Shown: in pieces, positions 35,645 to 45,727 of the stretch
Numbering within the stretch: the stretch's first letter is position 1
Layout: every line of letters begins with the position of its first letter
NCBI GenBank assembly: GCA_004794655.1
Contig: SMMW01000020.1
Span: 716,001 to 780,000, forward strand
Origin: Marisa cornuarietis
Lineage: Eukaryota > Mollusca > Gastropoda > Architaenioglossa > Ampullariidae
Reading direction: 5' to 3'
Length of the DNA: 64,000 bases
The notes under the pieces: generated by a model
Told to the model about the DNA's origin: nothing
Database searches by the model: none
The model's input: only the letters and a program-made list of their open reading frames with translations
Position numbers and translations under genes: made by a program

Positions 35645-35760
35645 GGGGATCCTGCTTGGAAAAGCAAAAGCACCCTGAGTACGAGAGAAGTACCATTTTG
35701 TCGCAAGGTGCTATGGTCCTGCTGGAAACCGGCTAACGTTACTCAAACCCCTCTTTCCAA
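35645..35760 (+). mobile_element. SINE A tail without its head
   Basis: Matches the tail of the SINE at 9400-9500 (CCTGCTTGGAAAAGCAAAAG, GAGTACGAGAGAAGTACCAT). The tRNA-like head is absent. Confidence 0.6.
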
Positions 35761-35804
35761 CTTTCCAATATGGCGCGTAATCAAGTAAAACGCTACCTGG
35801 TTTC

Positions 35805-35805
<1 letters not shown>

Positions 35806-35855
<50 letters not shown>
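35806..35855. repeat. (AAT)n microsatellite
   Basis: Pure AAT run of about 17 units. Confidence 0.95.
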
Positions 35856-35859
<4 letters not shown>

Positions 35860-36511
35860 CTGATTGGTCAAATTTTTCAGTTGTTAAAGTAGAGTAATCC
35901 ATGGAGGAACATTTCCTAAAATTCCAGTAGTTTCCTCCCTTGTGTGTTAATTTATTTACGCCAAGTGCAATGTGTTGTTTGACGCTACCCTACTTGCCGG
36001 CGAACAAGCGTTTTAACACAAGTAACACTAGTTACTAGTTACAACTACCACCCGGGGTAGTCTGTGAGACACGTCTGACAACGTTAGACAAGCAAAGCTA
36101 CACGATTCTATTCACAGGTAGACAACCCCTGGAACCCTGAGGATTAGAGAGCATTTGACACAAACCCACAAGACAGATGTCCTCATTTCGATCTTTTAGT
36201 CAACAGAAGCATGATTAATCTAAACCTCAGACATCTTTATCCTCTTATTCTCCAAGGAGTATGAAGAGCTTAACACGAAAAATTATTCGTTGAAATACCG
36301 CGTAAAACAAGCCTGTAAAAAGGTTTAATAGTAGAATACGAAACTATATCACAATATATAAAAATCTTACTTTCGGAAGCATGAACCTTCTTATACTCCT
36401 CGTTTTGGATAAGATCATTTAAAAATTGCTGGTTTGAGATAATATAATATTGCATCTGGCCTCTGTTTCCTTTCTGTTCAGTAAGAGTGCAGCCTATGGA
36501 AGGATATATGG

Positions 36512-36900
36512 CTCCTAAAGCCTGCCTCAAAGATGAGCAGTCCCTGTCACAGTCCCTGGCCTCTGTGGGGGACCTGGAGGACTGGTTTGTGGCAGCTTTC
36601 TGGAACTGAACGTTGGAAAAACGGAGATGGGATGGAAGAGATGGCACTACCCCTCTCTCCTCACTAATTCAAAGGACAGCACGTGCAGATGGCTGCCAGT
36701 TTTAAATACCTTGTTACAGCGATAGACGAAGGTACTGCTTTTAGTGATCACGAGAACCAAGTGTACAGAAAGACCCAGCAAAAAAAAAAAAAAAAAACCT
36801 TTTGAGGAAAATCCGTATCTTCAACATTATCTCTGGAGTGCTGCAAACTGTTTACAGATCCCTTGTTGATAGCATTTTCATATTTATCATCGTTGCCTGG
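36512..36900 (+). mobile_element. Fossil LINE RT fragment in module 3
   Basis: Same fragment as 11037-11345 but longer at the left (GGCTCCTAAAGCCTGCCTCA, then a part reading LELNVGKTE in module 5). Interrupted by a poly-A run and cut at its right end by the module 3 deletion. Confidence 0.65.
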
Positions 36901-37086
36901 CACATTCTCGTCCCCCGGGATGCTCTTCTTTTCGGATTGTTGCTGAAACCAGTTATTTATGTCTGCGACTAGCCTGTGCGCTAGAAATCGAGCAAAGGAA
37001 TACTGTCACGACGATTTACCACCCGGTTTAATACACAGTTGCCGTTTCAGAAAATTACACTGGCACGTAGAACGTTGTGGGGTAGG

Positions 37087-37126
<40 letters not shown>

Positions 37127-37142
37127 ATTATTATTATTATTT
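37087..37142. repeat. (GTT)n(ATT)n microsatellite
   Basis: Same site as 11635-11693 in module 2, different unit balance. Confidence 0.9.
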
Positions 37143-37774
37143 TAAGTGCGTTCTGCGCTGTCCGAGGGACAGTCACTGAAGTCAGCCTAGGACCAAGAAA
37201 AGTGTGTAGCTAGTTTTTCTTAAAATTTCAGTGCGTCTCGTGTCGGGGTCAGGGAGGCCGAAGTGAGTATTCATAGAAAGCGGCGCAGCTTCGTGGTCAG
37301 CCAGTCAGATCGCTAGATGAACACCCGTCACGATGCGACTACACCCGGACCTCTGCCTAGACCATAGATAGACCACGGGCAAATGACTAGCGGCGAGAGC
37401 CACCCGAGCTCGTCCGACATGGAGGCACCGGCTGACCAGGCAGACCAGTGTCGTGATGTTTTGGGAGCGTGAGAGAGATACAGTGAGATAGATACAGTGA
37501 GATAGATACGGTGAGCTAGATACCGTGTGAGAAATACTGTGAGATACCGCGAGACGCACAGTGTGAGTTGTTATGACAAACAAAAACAGAGAAAAGCGCA
37601 GGAACATCGTGTGAGAATGAGGGCAGCTGGCACAACCGCTGCGGCGAAAATATATTAAAATGGTTGCTTTTTATTCACTGGGCCTGTAGAATCACATGTT
37701 TGCCGAAAACCGTCTGGCCTTATTTCCATTTATTCATTAATTTATTTTAGACTTTTGGAATCTTCCGACCGCGT

Positions 37775-38240
37775 GCCTAATGCTGTATACGTGACAAGAC
37801 AGACCGATTGCTTAATATTTAGTGTCTACCTAACAAGACACAGACCGATTGTTTAATATTTATTGTCTACCTAACAAGACACAGACCGATTGTCTAATAT
37901 TTAATGTCTACCTAACAAGACACAGACCGCTTGTCTAATATTTACTGTCTGCCTAACAAGACACAGACCGCTTGTCTAATATTTACTGTCTACCTAACAA
38001 GACACAGACCGATTGTCTAATATTTACTGTCTGCCTAACAAGACACAGACCGATTGTCTAATATTTACTGTCTACCTAACAAGACACAGACCGATTGTCT
38101 AATATTTACTGTCTGCCTAACAAGACACAGACCGATTGTCTAATATTTACTGTCCACCTAACAAGACACAGACCAATTGTCTAATATTTACTGTCCACCT
38201 AACAAGACACAGACCAATTGTCTAATACTGTATACGTGAC
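37775..38240. repeat. 41-bp minisatellite, module 3 (about 11 copies)
   Basis: Unit CCTAACAAGACACAGACCGA followed by TTGTCTAATATTTACTGTCTA. In the middle of the array alternate units differ at the junction (TCTACC against TCTGCC), so an 82-bp dimer has been amplified. It ends about 210 bp downstream of the receptor 3 stop and could lie in its 3' UTR. Confidence 0.95.
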
Positions 38241-38452
38241 AGCAAGCCAAAGATCACGTGTATCAAATTATTATCCCATCCAGCGAACCATCAGTTTTTC
38301 TACTACTTACTGTATACCTGACAAGCCACAGACACCGAATCTAATACTGTACTCGTCACAGCAAGCCAAGCTAAAACTTTTTATCGACTTGCTGATTTTG
38401 TTGTTTTTTTTCAAAGCATTTACACATACATGTGGTGAGATTATCTTTTTGT

Positions 38453-39574
38453 TCAGAAGTTCTCTAAATTTTCTTTACTGACGTCTTTCAAAGATAGCTG
38501 GTCAGTCGCCATGTCTGTCTTACAGACGGCAGCCCCGCGCTCTCTTGTGTAAGAACACAGAAGCTCCTTAGCCCTCGTTCGAAACCTCGTTCCCGTCCAG
38601 CAATACAGGTAGAAGTTGACGGCGTGGCTGCTGTAACACATGACACTGCAGATGCTCCAAATCAGAGCCAGCATCTCGAAAATGCTTGAGAATAACCTAT
38701 CGACCAGGAGCATTTGGGCGAGTGTGTATGCACAATATGGAAAGGATAGAAAGAAAAAGGTCAGAGAAGTGACGATCAAGGTCACTGTCATGGAAACTGC
38801 TTTCTTTTCGCGAACTTTGACCTGCTGTAGGCTGCCGACAGCCAGGCGATCGCGAGCTTCTCTTGTTGACGTGGTGACTCGCCTAATCAAGATGATGTTG
38901 TCGAGGAGGAGGACGGCAAAAGGAAGACATGAGGACGTGATGGTGTTAATCCAGACCCACACCTTGAAGACAGTCGTCGTCACCTCATCGTCGTAACTTG
39001 CATTGCACGATTTCCAGAGAACAACGTCCCCAACTTTCATCTCGATGATGGTAGAAAAGTATAACATATGAGCATTTGTCATGGTAGAGAAAACGATCAG
39101 CAAGATAAGTGCCACAAAGGTCAAGTGAATGGAACTCAAACTATTAACCTTATGAGGCCAAACTACAGACACTGCTCTTTGTGTTACCATGACGACCAAT
39201 GTCCAGGTAGATAGAGTGCTACAGCTCCAAAGAGCCCAGATACTGAGCTTACAGATTACCTCGTGGACAACCCAGACATCGAATCCGAACTGAAAGCGGA
39301 TCCACCTGAGCAGGACGTTGTCAAAAATGGCGATGAGATCGGAGACAGCCAGCAACCTGAGGTACACGGCCATGCTGGGGTGCGTGACACTTCTATCACG
39401 AAGAACAAGAAAGACCATGATGTTACCAAACGTGCCGAAGATGATAACAAAGGGACAAACGATTTTCCACACAATTATCGACGAGTCTGGAGTGGACACC
39501 GAATGGCTGTTTCCATTGATGCTGCTGTTGTCGCTGGTGATGTTGTGATGTATACTGGTGCCGTTATGCTCCAT
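38453..39574 (-). CDS. Class A GPCR, array copy 3 (373 aa)
   Basis: Intact single-exon receptor, used here for residue numbers. N-glycosylation sequons at N4, N11 and N16; TM1 about 36-58 with N51; TM2 69-90 with D79; C108-C190 disulfide pair; TM3 ends in QRA at 132-134; TM4 151-173; TM5 204-229 with P218; loop 3 basic (KVREKK); TM6 262-286 with P279 but Ser where Trp of CWxP usually sits; TM7 298-325 with N320-F321 and Y324; helix 8 TGTRFRTRAKELLC with a possible palmitoylation Cys at 340. It is mosaic: TM4 like copies 2, 5 and 6 but TM5 (AVLLLDNIILIRR) like copies 1 and 4. Upstream TATA-like block 39642-39653. Confidence 0.92.
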   Translation of the reverse strand: MEHNGTSIHHNITSDNSSINGNSHSVSTPDSSIIVWKIVCPFVIIFGTFGNIMVFLVLRDRSVTHPSMAVYLRLLAVSDLIAIFDNVLLRWIRFQFGFDVWVVHEVICKLSIWALWSCSTLSTWTLVVMVTQRAVSVVWPHKVNSLSSIHLTFVALILLIVFSTMTNAHMLYFSTIIEMKVGDVVLWKSCNASYDDEVTTTVFKVWVWINTITSSCLPFAVLLLDNIILIRRVTTSTREARDRLAVGSLQQVKVREKKAVSMTVTLIVTSLTFFFLSFPYCAYTLAQMLLVDRLFSSIFEMLALIWSICSVMCYSSHAVNFYLYCWTGTRFRTRAKELLCSYTRERGAAVCKTDMATDQLSLKDVSKENLENF

Positions 39575-39641
39575 TGCGCCTTGTTGTCATCTCCTTTTGC
39601 CCAGTTAGCAATTAAAATGGAGACATGAGAGAGCTGAGAGG

Positions 39642-39653
39642 ATTTTAAATAAC
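39642..39653 (-). promoter_or_regulatory. TATA-like block of receptor 3
   Basis: GTTATTTAAAAT about 70 bp before the ATG; conserved between modules. Confidence 0.35.
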
Positions 39654-39763
39654 GGAGACCAGATAATGTTTAGCGTTTGAAGAAGGGGGCGGTACTTGTC
39701 ACGGTCTACAGTCAAGATTTTGTAAGGTAAAACTAAAACTTTTTGCATCACATCCATTCCCTC

Positions 39764-39765
<2 letters not shown>

Positions 39766-39817
<52 letters not shown>
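39766..39817. repeat. (CA)n microsatellite upstream of receptor 3
   Basis: Pure CA run about 190 bp before the start codon. Confidence 0.95.
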
Positions 39818-39819
<2 letters not shown>

Positions 39820-40329
39820 TTATGAGCAAAATGGACGAATAAAGAAATTTTGGGATATTTTAACCTTTGCCATTTGGAATATGTAATCACATTCTGTTTA
39901 ATCCGAATTTTAAAAATATTATATACAAGATGCACAGTCGTACAGTAGCTTCCTCGAGACGTCGATAGATTTTTTTCAGGGCGAATGATTTGTGAGTTTC
40001 CTGTAAAAATAATTATGTCATATCTACAAGCTGTTTTGCATTAATATTTTTTTTATGGCAAAGCAAATCAATTATCTTAGTTTGGACCGGCAGATCATAT
40101 CAATCTACAATTATTTGCAAGTCTTTAAAAAAAATCTACGTACTCTGGATGCAACAGTCTTCTTTTTTTAACCAACCCGTTAATAAACCATTTCTGTGCT
40201 TATGTTCCCTACAATCTACAGATATATTTTTCCTACAATATATGTACAAGGTGTAAAGAAGCCGTGATGGCGGACGTGTGCACGGGCCTCGTGAATTCGC
40301 TTTCAGTTACCAGGGACACACTGTGTACA

Positions 40330-42770
40330 CAGCTTATGACAATATGGAGCAACCTTTCTAAGATTTGATGTTGTATGTAGTATGTTGTGTGTTGTACCTT
40401 TTATGCTGTGTGTTGTGTGCTGGATATTGTGTCAGTGACAAGGGATATCATCCTGACGGGTTATGAATGTGTAGCTTGTGAGTGTGAGGACATGTGACTA
40501 AATAGTGTTCATGGGACCACAGTATTCAGTATTAACTCAATTGTCCAATTCCCAATGTGGCAAAAAGACGTCTGTAAAGTTTTAGAAGGAAAAAGTGAGA
40601 AAGAAAGTAGTTCCTTGCCCAGCCAAGGTAAACCTTTGTAAATTCCCTGTTTATATTTTGAAACTTCGAACTATTTAAGATGTGAGCAATTAAATTAGCA
40701 TTAAGTAGTAAGCGAATTTATGACAACTGTGTGGGAGAGAAATATAGTTGAGTAAGGTGCGTAAGTGAAACCAATATTATACCTAGAGCAGTAATATGAG
40801 TAAATTGATCAGGAATTACTCAGTGGAAACAAATCGAAGAACCACGTGCCCAGACACGAGGAACGTAGGCGTATCATCCACCCGACTTCGCTGCAGTCGA
40901 TGCTGGGAATACGGAGCCAGTACTACAGTGGATCTCCCCTTGACAGCAGTTTCTACTGGACACAGTTTCTGAAGGCGGAATTAGCTCAGCCATTAACCGA
41001 GGCTCATCAAGTGTCTGGAGTAAAGCAGAGATTTTCCAGACGATTGTGAGACACGTCTGGGAAGCAAAAGAATACTCGCCAACCCTTGGTCAAAGAAGAG
41101 GCTCCTCCAAAGGCTGGTCCTCTTCTGGTGGGAATTTCGAGCGGACTAACAGCCGAGCGCGGACTGAACCTCGGAGACGAGGGAAACTACTCTTGTTTCA
41201 AAAGTTGGCATGGCCTCGAGCTTTATTGTAAGTTGTTTACAATATTCGAAGAACATTTAGCGGACCAAGATCCCTTATCGGACGATTGAGTATTCGTTTT
41301 ATTGAGAAACTGAACTTTTTAGTCTTTAACCCGAAAGGCCTACGACTGTCACGAGAACTGTGAGATAGTGGATGAGAGAGTGCGGGAGTATAATTTAATT
41401 AAGGGATCAAATTAGAGTTTGTGAATATATATATATATGTAGATGTATTCATGTGTCACGTGCACTCTACAGTGACTTTCAGACAAGATTATAACCCAAC
41501 AACAGTTAAATTTAAAGATAAATATAATTTGAAAGAGGAAATAATAATTAACCAAAAAAATAATCTAAATTCAAGTGCAAACACCCCAACTCAGTTCCCT
41601 TTTCAGTCAAGAATCCAATGTTCATTCACAGTTCCATCTCCAGTCAAGAGTTCAATATTTATTCACTTCTAAAGGTGCAGTCCTCCGCGATGCCAGTCTC
41701 TCCAGAAGAAAACACAAACACAAACCACACACAACAGTCTCTGCTCCTGGCGCTGTCGTTTCCGAAGCTAGGTACTTACCAACCCCGACAGCCTACAAAC
41801 ACGCAGTAGATAGCCAGAAGAACACATAAAGACAAAAAAAAAACTGGACAGAAAATAACAATCATTAATAATCGGTATATCGATTTCTAAAGCATCCCCC
41901 TCCCCCAAACAATAACCTACTTTCAGTTATTTATCTCATACAGAAAACTATAATCACCCTCTCAAACTCTACCATTTAAATTTACAACAGTCAAAAAAAT
42001 ATCAACCACCGTTTAAAGAAAAAAATTGACATCGACACACAATCACCTCAACAGGTTCAATTTGACAAATTTTACTCTAAAGTCTGGTCAGGACTTGTTA
42101 CACAAATAAAAGTCTGGTCATGACTTGTTCCCACACACCGAGGAGACTGTCACGTTCCCCGCTCCCGTCAAGGAGGAGACCAACAGACGAATAAAATCAA
42201 AAGCACAACAAAAAGCTCTTTTCATTCTTTTCTACTCTTTCCATTCCATCCTTTCAACAGCCGTTAATTAAACTGTCAGCCATCTCAGGACGCGCACGCT
42301 GATCGATCGCCTTTCCCACCTTCCCCCTCCTTCCCCCTCCTTCCCCATTTCTCATCCCTTTCTCAGTTAAGAAATAGCAGGTTCTTGAATCATGTATTTA
42401 TGTATTTCTGTGTTTTTAAAACCGCTTGATGCTTTATAGTTATTGCGACTGTCAGATAAAGTGTATGGTTATGCTTATTGCTGCTCATGTATACCCTAGT
42501 ACTCACTTCAGAGAAAAGAAAATAACCTAAACAAGTAAAAAAGAAAAGAGAAAGTTAGCCAATAAGAAACTTTTGGGGGCGACTTTCAATAAACTACTGG
42601 CAAGCCCACAGACATGAGTATGTTTTCTGTTGAGTGAAAAAGCGCATGTCAATACCTGTATTCAAGTCTGTTTGTCGTGACTCAATGTGGTGGTTCTGAC
42701 ATATTGAATGCTGTATGTTGTGTGTTCTTTATCGACACGAAACAAATAGCTGGCCTCTACTAATCCTGTC
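40330..42770. repeat. Segmental duplication A, copy 1
   Basis: Near-identical by eye to 57420-59790. Holds small ORFs (40846-41049, 41046-41231, 41086-41289) conserved between copies only because the DNA is. One frame contains LGDEGNYSCF, faintly Ig-like, ending at a GTAAGT donor-like site (about 41230). In copy 2 that frame has a stop just before it. AT run at 41427-41438; C-rich tandem CCTTCCCC at about 42320-42345. Origin unknown; no RT, integrase or transposase seen. Confidence 0.85.
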
Positions 42771-42829
42771 AAAATCTAGTATTGACATACAAAGGTATGT
42801 CAGTGATTTTATTTACGTTCTCTAGCTAC

Positions 42830-44398
42830 ACTAGTCACTAGTTACTACTTCTACCCGGGGTAGTTTGTGAGAGACATTTGACAACGTTGAAGAAGCAAAA
42901 CTACTGATTGAGACTAACACGAGTCTATTCACAGGTAGACAACCCATGGAACCCTGAGGATCATAGAACATGCGACCAAAACCATGAGGCATAGTTGTCC
43001 TCATTCTGATATTTTAGTCAACAGAAGGATGATTAATCTAAAACTCAGAGATCTAAATGATTTTATTCTCTTATTCTCTAAGTAGTATGAAGAACTTTAC
43101 ACGAAAACAATATTTCGTTGAAATAAGGTATACGAAAGTATATCACAATGTAGGAAAGTGTTACTTTTCGGCGGCATCAACCTCTTATACTCCTTCTTTT
43201 GAGGAAGATCATTTAAAAATTGCTGGCTTGAGGTAGCATAATATTACAGTAGGTCTCTGTTTCGTTACGGTTCAGCATGAGTGCAGCCCATAGAGGGATA
43301 TACTTACCGGCAGCCATGTTGAGACCAGGGTGGGCAGCAGTACCCAGAGTCGCGGCTATAAATGTGTGGATGAGGGATGGGGGCGGGATTCGATTTCAAA
43401 CCTCGGTGTGGGGAATGTTTTCATTGTTTTTCAGTTTTGTTGTGTTACTGAGGGAACGCTTAAGTGAAAATTATTAAAGCTGTTTTACCTGGAGATGTCA
43501 GGTGTCAAGCCAGCAGTGTGCTAGTCCCAGGCCCGGTGTAAGGGGTTTGGACTGAGCGAAACTACATACTGGCACTGAGGTGGAGGAGCACTCTTGTTTT
43601 CAGAATGTCACTGAAACCAGTTATTTATGTCTGTGACTAGTCTGTGCGCTAGAAATTGGGGCAAGGAATAATGTCACGGCGATGTACCACCCGGTTTGAT
43701 ACACAGTTGGCCCTTGAGATAAATAACCCTAGCACTTAGATTGCGGGGTGTCAGTGCGTTTCGCACTGTCCGAGTGACAATCACTGTAGACAACTGTGGG
43801 AAAAACATATAAAGACATTGCCTTTCATTCACTGTTTATATCCAACCACTTGGACCTGCAGCATCGCATGTATGGTGACAATACACAGCTGCAAGCGTCT
43901 AACCTGAGTTACATTTATTCATTTATTTCAGACGGTAAACGTCTTCCGACAGCGTGTCTAATACTGTATACGGGACAACAAGCCACAGACCGATCGTCTA
44001 ATATTGTATACGCGACAACAAGCCACAGACTGTCTAATATTTACTGTGTACCTCACAAGCCACAGACCGATCGTCTAATATTGTATACGCGACAACAAGC
44101 CACAGACTGTCTAATATTTACTGTGTACCTCACAAGCCACAGACCGATTGTCTAATATTGTATACGCGACAACAAGCCACAGACCGGTTGTATAATACTG
44201 TATTCCTCACAAGCCGCAGATCACGTGTATCAAATTATTCCGCATCCAGTAACTCATCAGTTTGTCTAATACTAATTTATTCGTCACAGCAAGCCAAGCT
44301 TCTAATCGACCTGATTATTATTTTTCTCCAAACATCACAAAAAGGTAATTTTGTTAAAAAACAAAACCTTTAAACATATTCTGAGATTATCTTTCTGT
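42830..44398. repeat. Downstream flank of receptor module 4
   Basis: 42835-43500 matches 59930-60560 (CACCCGGGGTA block, GAGTGCAGCCCATAGAGGGA, GGGGAATGTTTTC), and 43500-43800 matches the 680-900 flank of module 1. No RT relic at the equivalent place, unlike modules 2, 3 and 5. No gene seen. Confidence 0.7.
43960..44225. repeat. Minisatellite, module 4 (about 6 copies)
   Basis: Two alternating variants of the unit, one with TGTATACGCGACAACAAGCC and one with TACTGTGTACCTCACAAGCC, repeated as a pair (about 73 bp apart). Confidence 0.85.
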
Positions 44399-45508
44399 TC
44401 AGAAGTTCTCTAAAATTTCTCCATGGACGTCTTTCAGGCCAGTCGCCATGTCTGTCTTACAGATTGCAGCCCCGCGCTCCGTTGTGGAAGAACACAGAAG
44501 CTCCTTAGCCCTCGTTCGAAACCTCGTTCCCGTCCAGCAATACAGGTAGAAGTTGACGGCGTGGCTGCTGTAACACATAACACTGCAGATGCTCCAAATC
44601 AGAGCCAACATCTCGAACATGCTCGAGAATGCGCTATCGATCAGGAGCATTTGGGCGAGTGTGTATGCACAATATGGAAAGGATAGAAAGAAAAAAGTAA
44701 GAGAGGTGACGATCAAGGTCACTGTCATGGAAACCGCTTTCTTTTCGCGAACCTTGACCTGCTGTAGGCTGCCGACAGCCAGGTGATCGCGAGCTTCTCT
44801 TGTTGACATCACTACTCGTCTAATCAAGATGATGTTGTCGAGGAGGAGGACGGCAAAAGGAAGACAGGAGGACATGATGGTGTTAATCCAGACCCACACC
44901 TTGAAGACAGTCGTCGTCACCTCATCATCGTAATTCTCATTGCACGATTTCAACACGACGTCCTTAACTTTCATCTCGATGATGGTAGAGAAATACAGAA
45001 AAAGAGCATTTGTCGTCGTAGAGAATATAACCAGCAACATCACTGCAACAAAGGTCAGGTGTGTGGAGCTAAAACTATTGACCTTATGAGGCCAAACTAC
45101 AGACACTGCTCTCTGTGTTACCATGACGACCAATGTCCAGGTAGATAGTGTGCTACAGCTCCAAAGAGTCCAGGTACTGAGCTTACAGATCGCTACGTGG
45201 ACAACCCAGACATCGAATCCGAACTGAAAGCGGATCCACCTGAGCAGGACGTTGTCAAAAATGGCGATGAGATCGGAGACAGCCAGCAACCTGAGGTACA
45301 CGGCCATGCTGGGGTGCGTGACACTTCTATCACGAAGAACGAGAAAGACCATGATGTTACCAAACGTGCCGAAGATGATAATAAAGGGACAAACGATTTT
45401 CCACACAATTATCCATGAGTCTGGACTGGACACCGACTGGTTGTCTCCCGTGATGCTGCTGGTGTCGCTGGCGTTGTCGTGCTGTAGACTGGTGTCGTTG
45501 TGCTCCAT
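44399..45508 (-). CDS. Class A GPCR, array copy 4 (369 aa)
   Basis: Intact single-exon receptor. N-terminal sequons NDT and NAS; GTFGN, LAVSD, QRA, SCLPF, SFPYC and NFYLY as in the other copies. Closest to copy 1 in TM4 (NALFLYFS), ECL2 (CNENYDDE) and loop 3 (VVMSTREAR). Distinct features are VAICK before TM3 and one codon fewer before the ECL2 Cys (VVLKSCN). The C-tail is slightly shorter (TGLKDVHGE). Confidence 0.92.
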   Translation of the reverse strand: MEHNDTSLQHDNASDTSSITGDNQSVSSPDSWIIVWKIVCPFIIIFGTFGNIMVFLVLRDRSVTHPSMAVYLRLLAVSDLIAIFDNVLLRWIRFQFGFDVWVVHVAICKLSTWTLWSCSTLSTWTLVVMVTQRAVSVVWPHKVNSFSSTHLTFVAVMLLVIFSTTTNALFLYFSTIIEMKVKDVVLKSCNENYDDEVTTTVFKVWVWINTIMSSCLPFAVLLLDNIILIRRVVMSTREARDHLAVGSLQQVKVREKKAVSMTVTLIVTSLTFFFLSFPYCAYTLAQMLLIDSAFSSMFEMLALIWSICSVMCYSSHAVNFYLYCWTGTRFRTRAKELLCSSTTERGAAICKTDMATGLKDVHGEILENF

Positions 45509-45565
45509 TACGTCTCGTTGTTTACTTTTCCCCAGTTAGCGATGAAAATGCCAGGATGAAACGAG

Positions 45566-45577
45566 ATTTTAAATAAC
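45566..45577 (-). promoter_or_regulatory. TATA-like block of receptor 4
   Basis: GTTATTTAAAAT about 60 bp before the ATG. Confidence 0.35.
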
Positions 45578-45669
45578 CGTTTGAAGAAGAGGGTGGTACT
45601 TGTCACATTATACGTCCAGATTTTGTAAATTAAAAGGAAATCTTTTGCCATCACGTCCATTCTCTCGTC

Positions 45670-45671
<2 letters not shown>

Positions 45672-45726
<55 letters not shown>
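45672..45726. repeat. (CA)n microsatellite upstream of receptor 4
   Basis: Pure CA run about 165 bp before the start codon. Confidence 0.95.

Positions 45727-45727
<1 letters not shown>

Larger units (their letters stand above)
35780..38452. repeat. Downstream flank of receptor module 3
   Basis: Co-linear with 10170-12830 and 52080-55540. Specific to this copy: an (AAT)n run at 35806-35855 replacing an A-rich stretch, a poly-A run at about 36780, and a deletion of about 230 bp at 36900 (module 5 has 53089-53318 there) that fuses the RT relic to CACATTCTCGTCCCCCGGG. Confidence 0.8.

Noticed and set aside
38640..38996. Plus-strand 118-aa ORF repeated opposite TM5-TM7 of several receptors
   Set aside because: Another antisense frame; length is explained by codon structure of the receptor strand.
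39263..39628. Plus-strand ORF of 121 aa opposite receptor 3, with equivalents opposite copies 1, 4, 5 and 6
   Set aside because: It is the antisense shadow of a well-supported receptor. Its conservation follows from the receptor sequence and it has no domain.
40330..42770. Solo LTR or LTR retrotransposon
   Set aside because: No primer-binding site, no TG...CA repeat ends and no gag/pol motif could be found.
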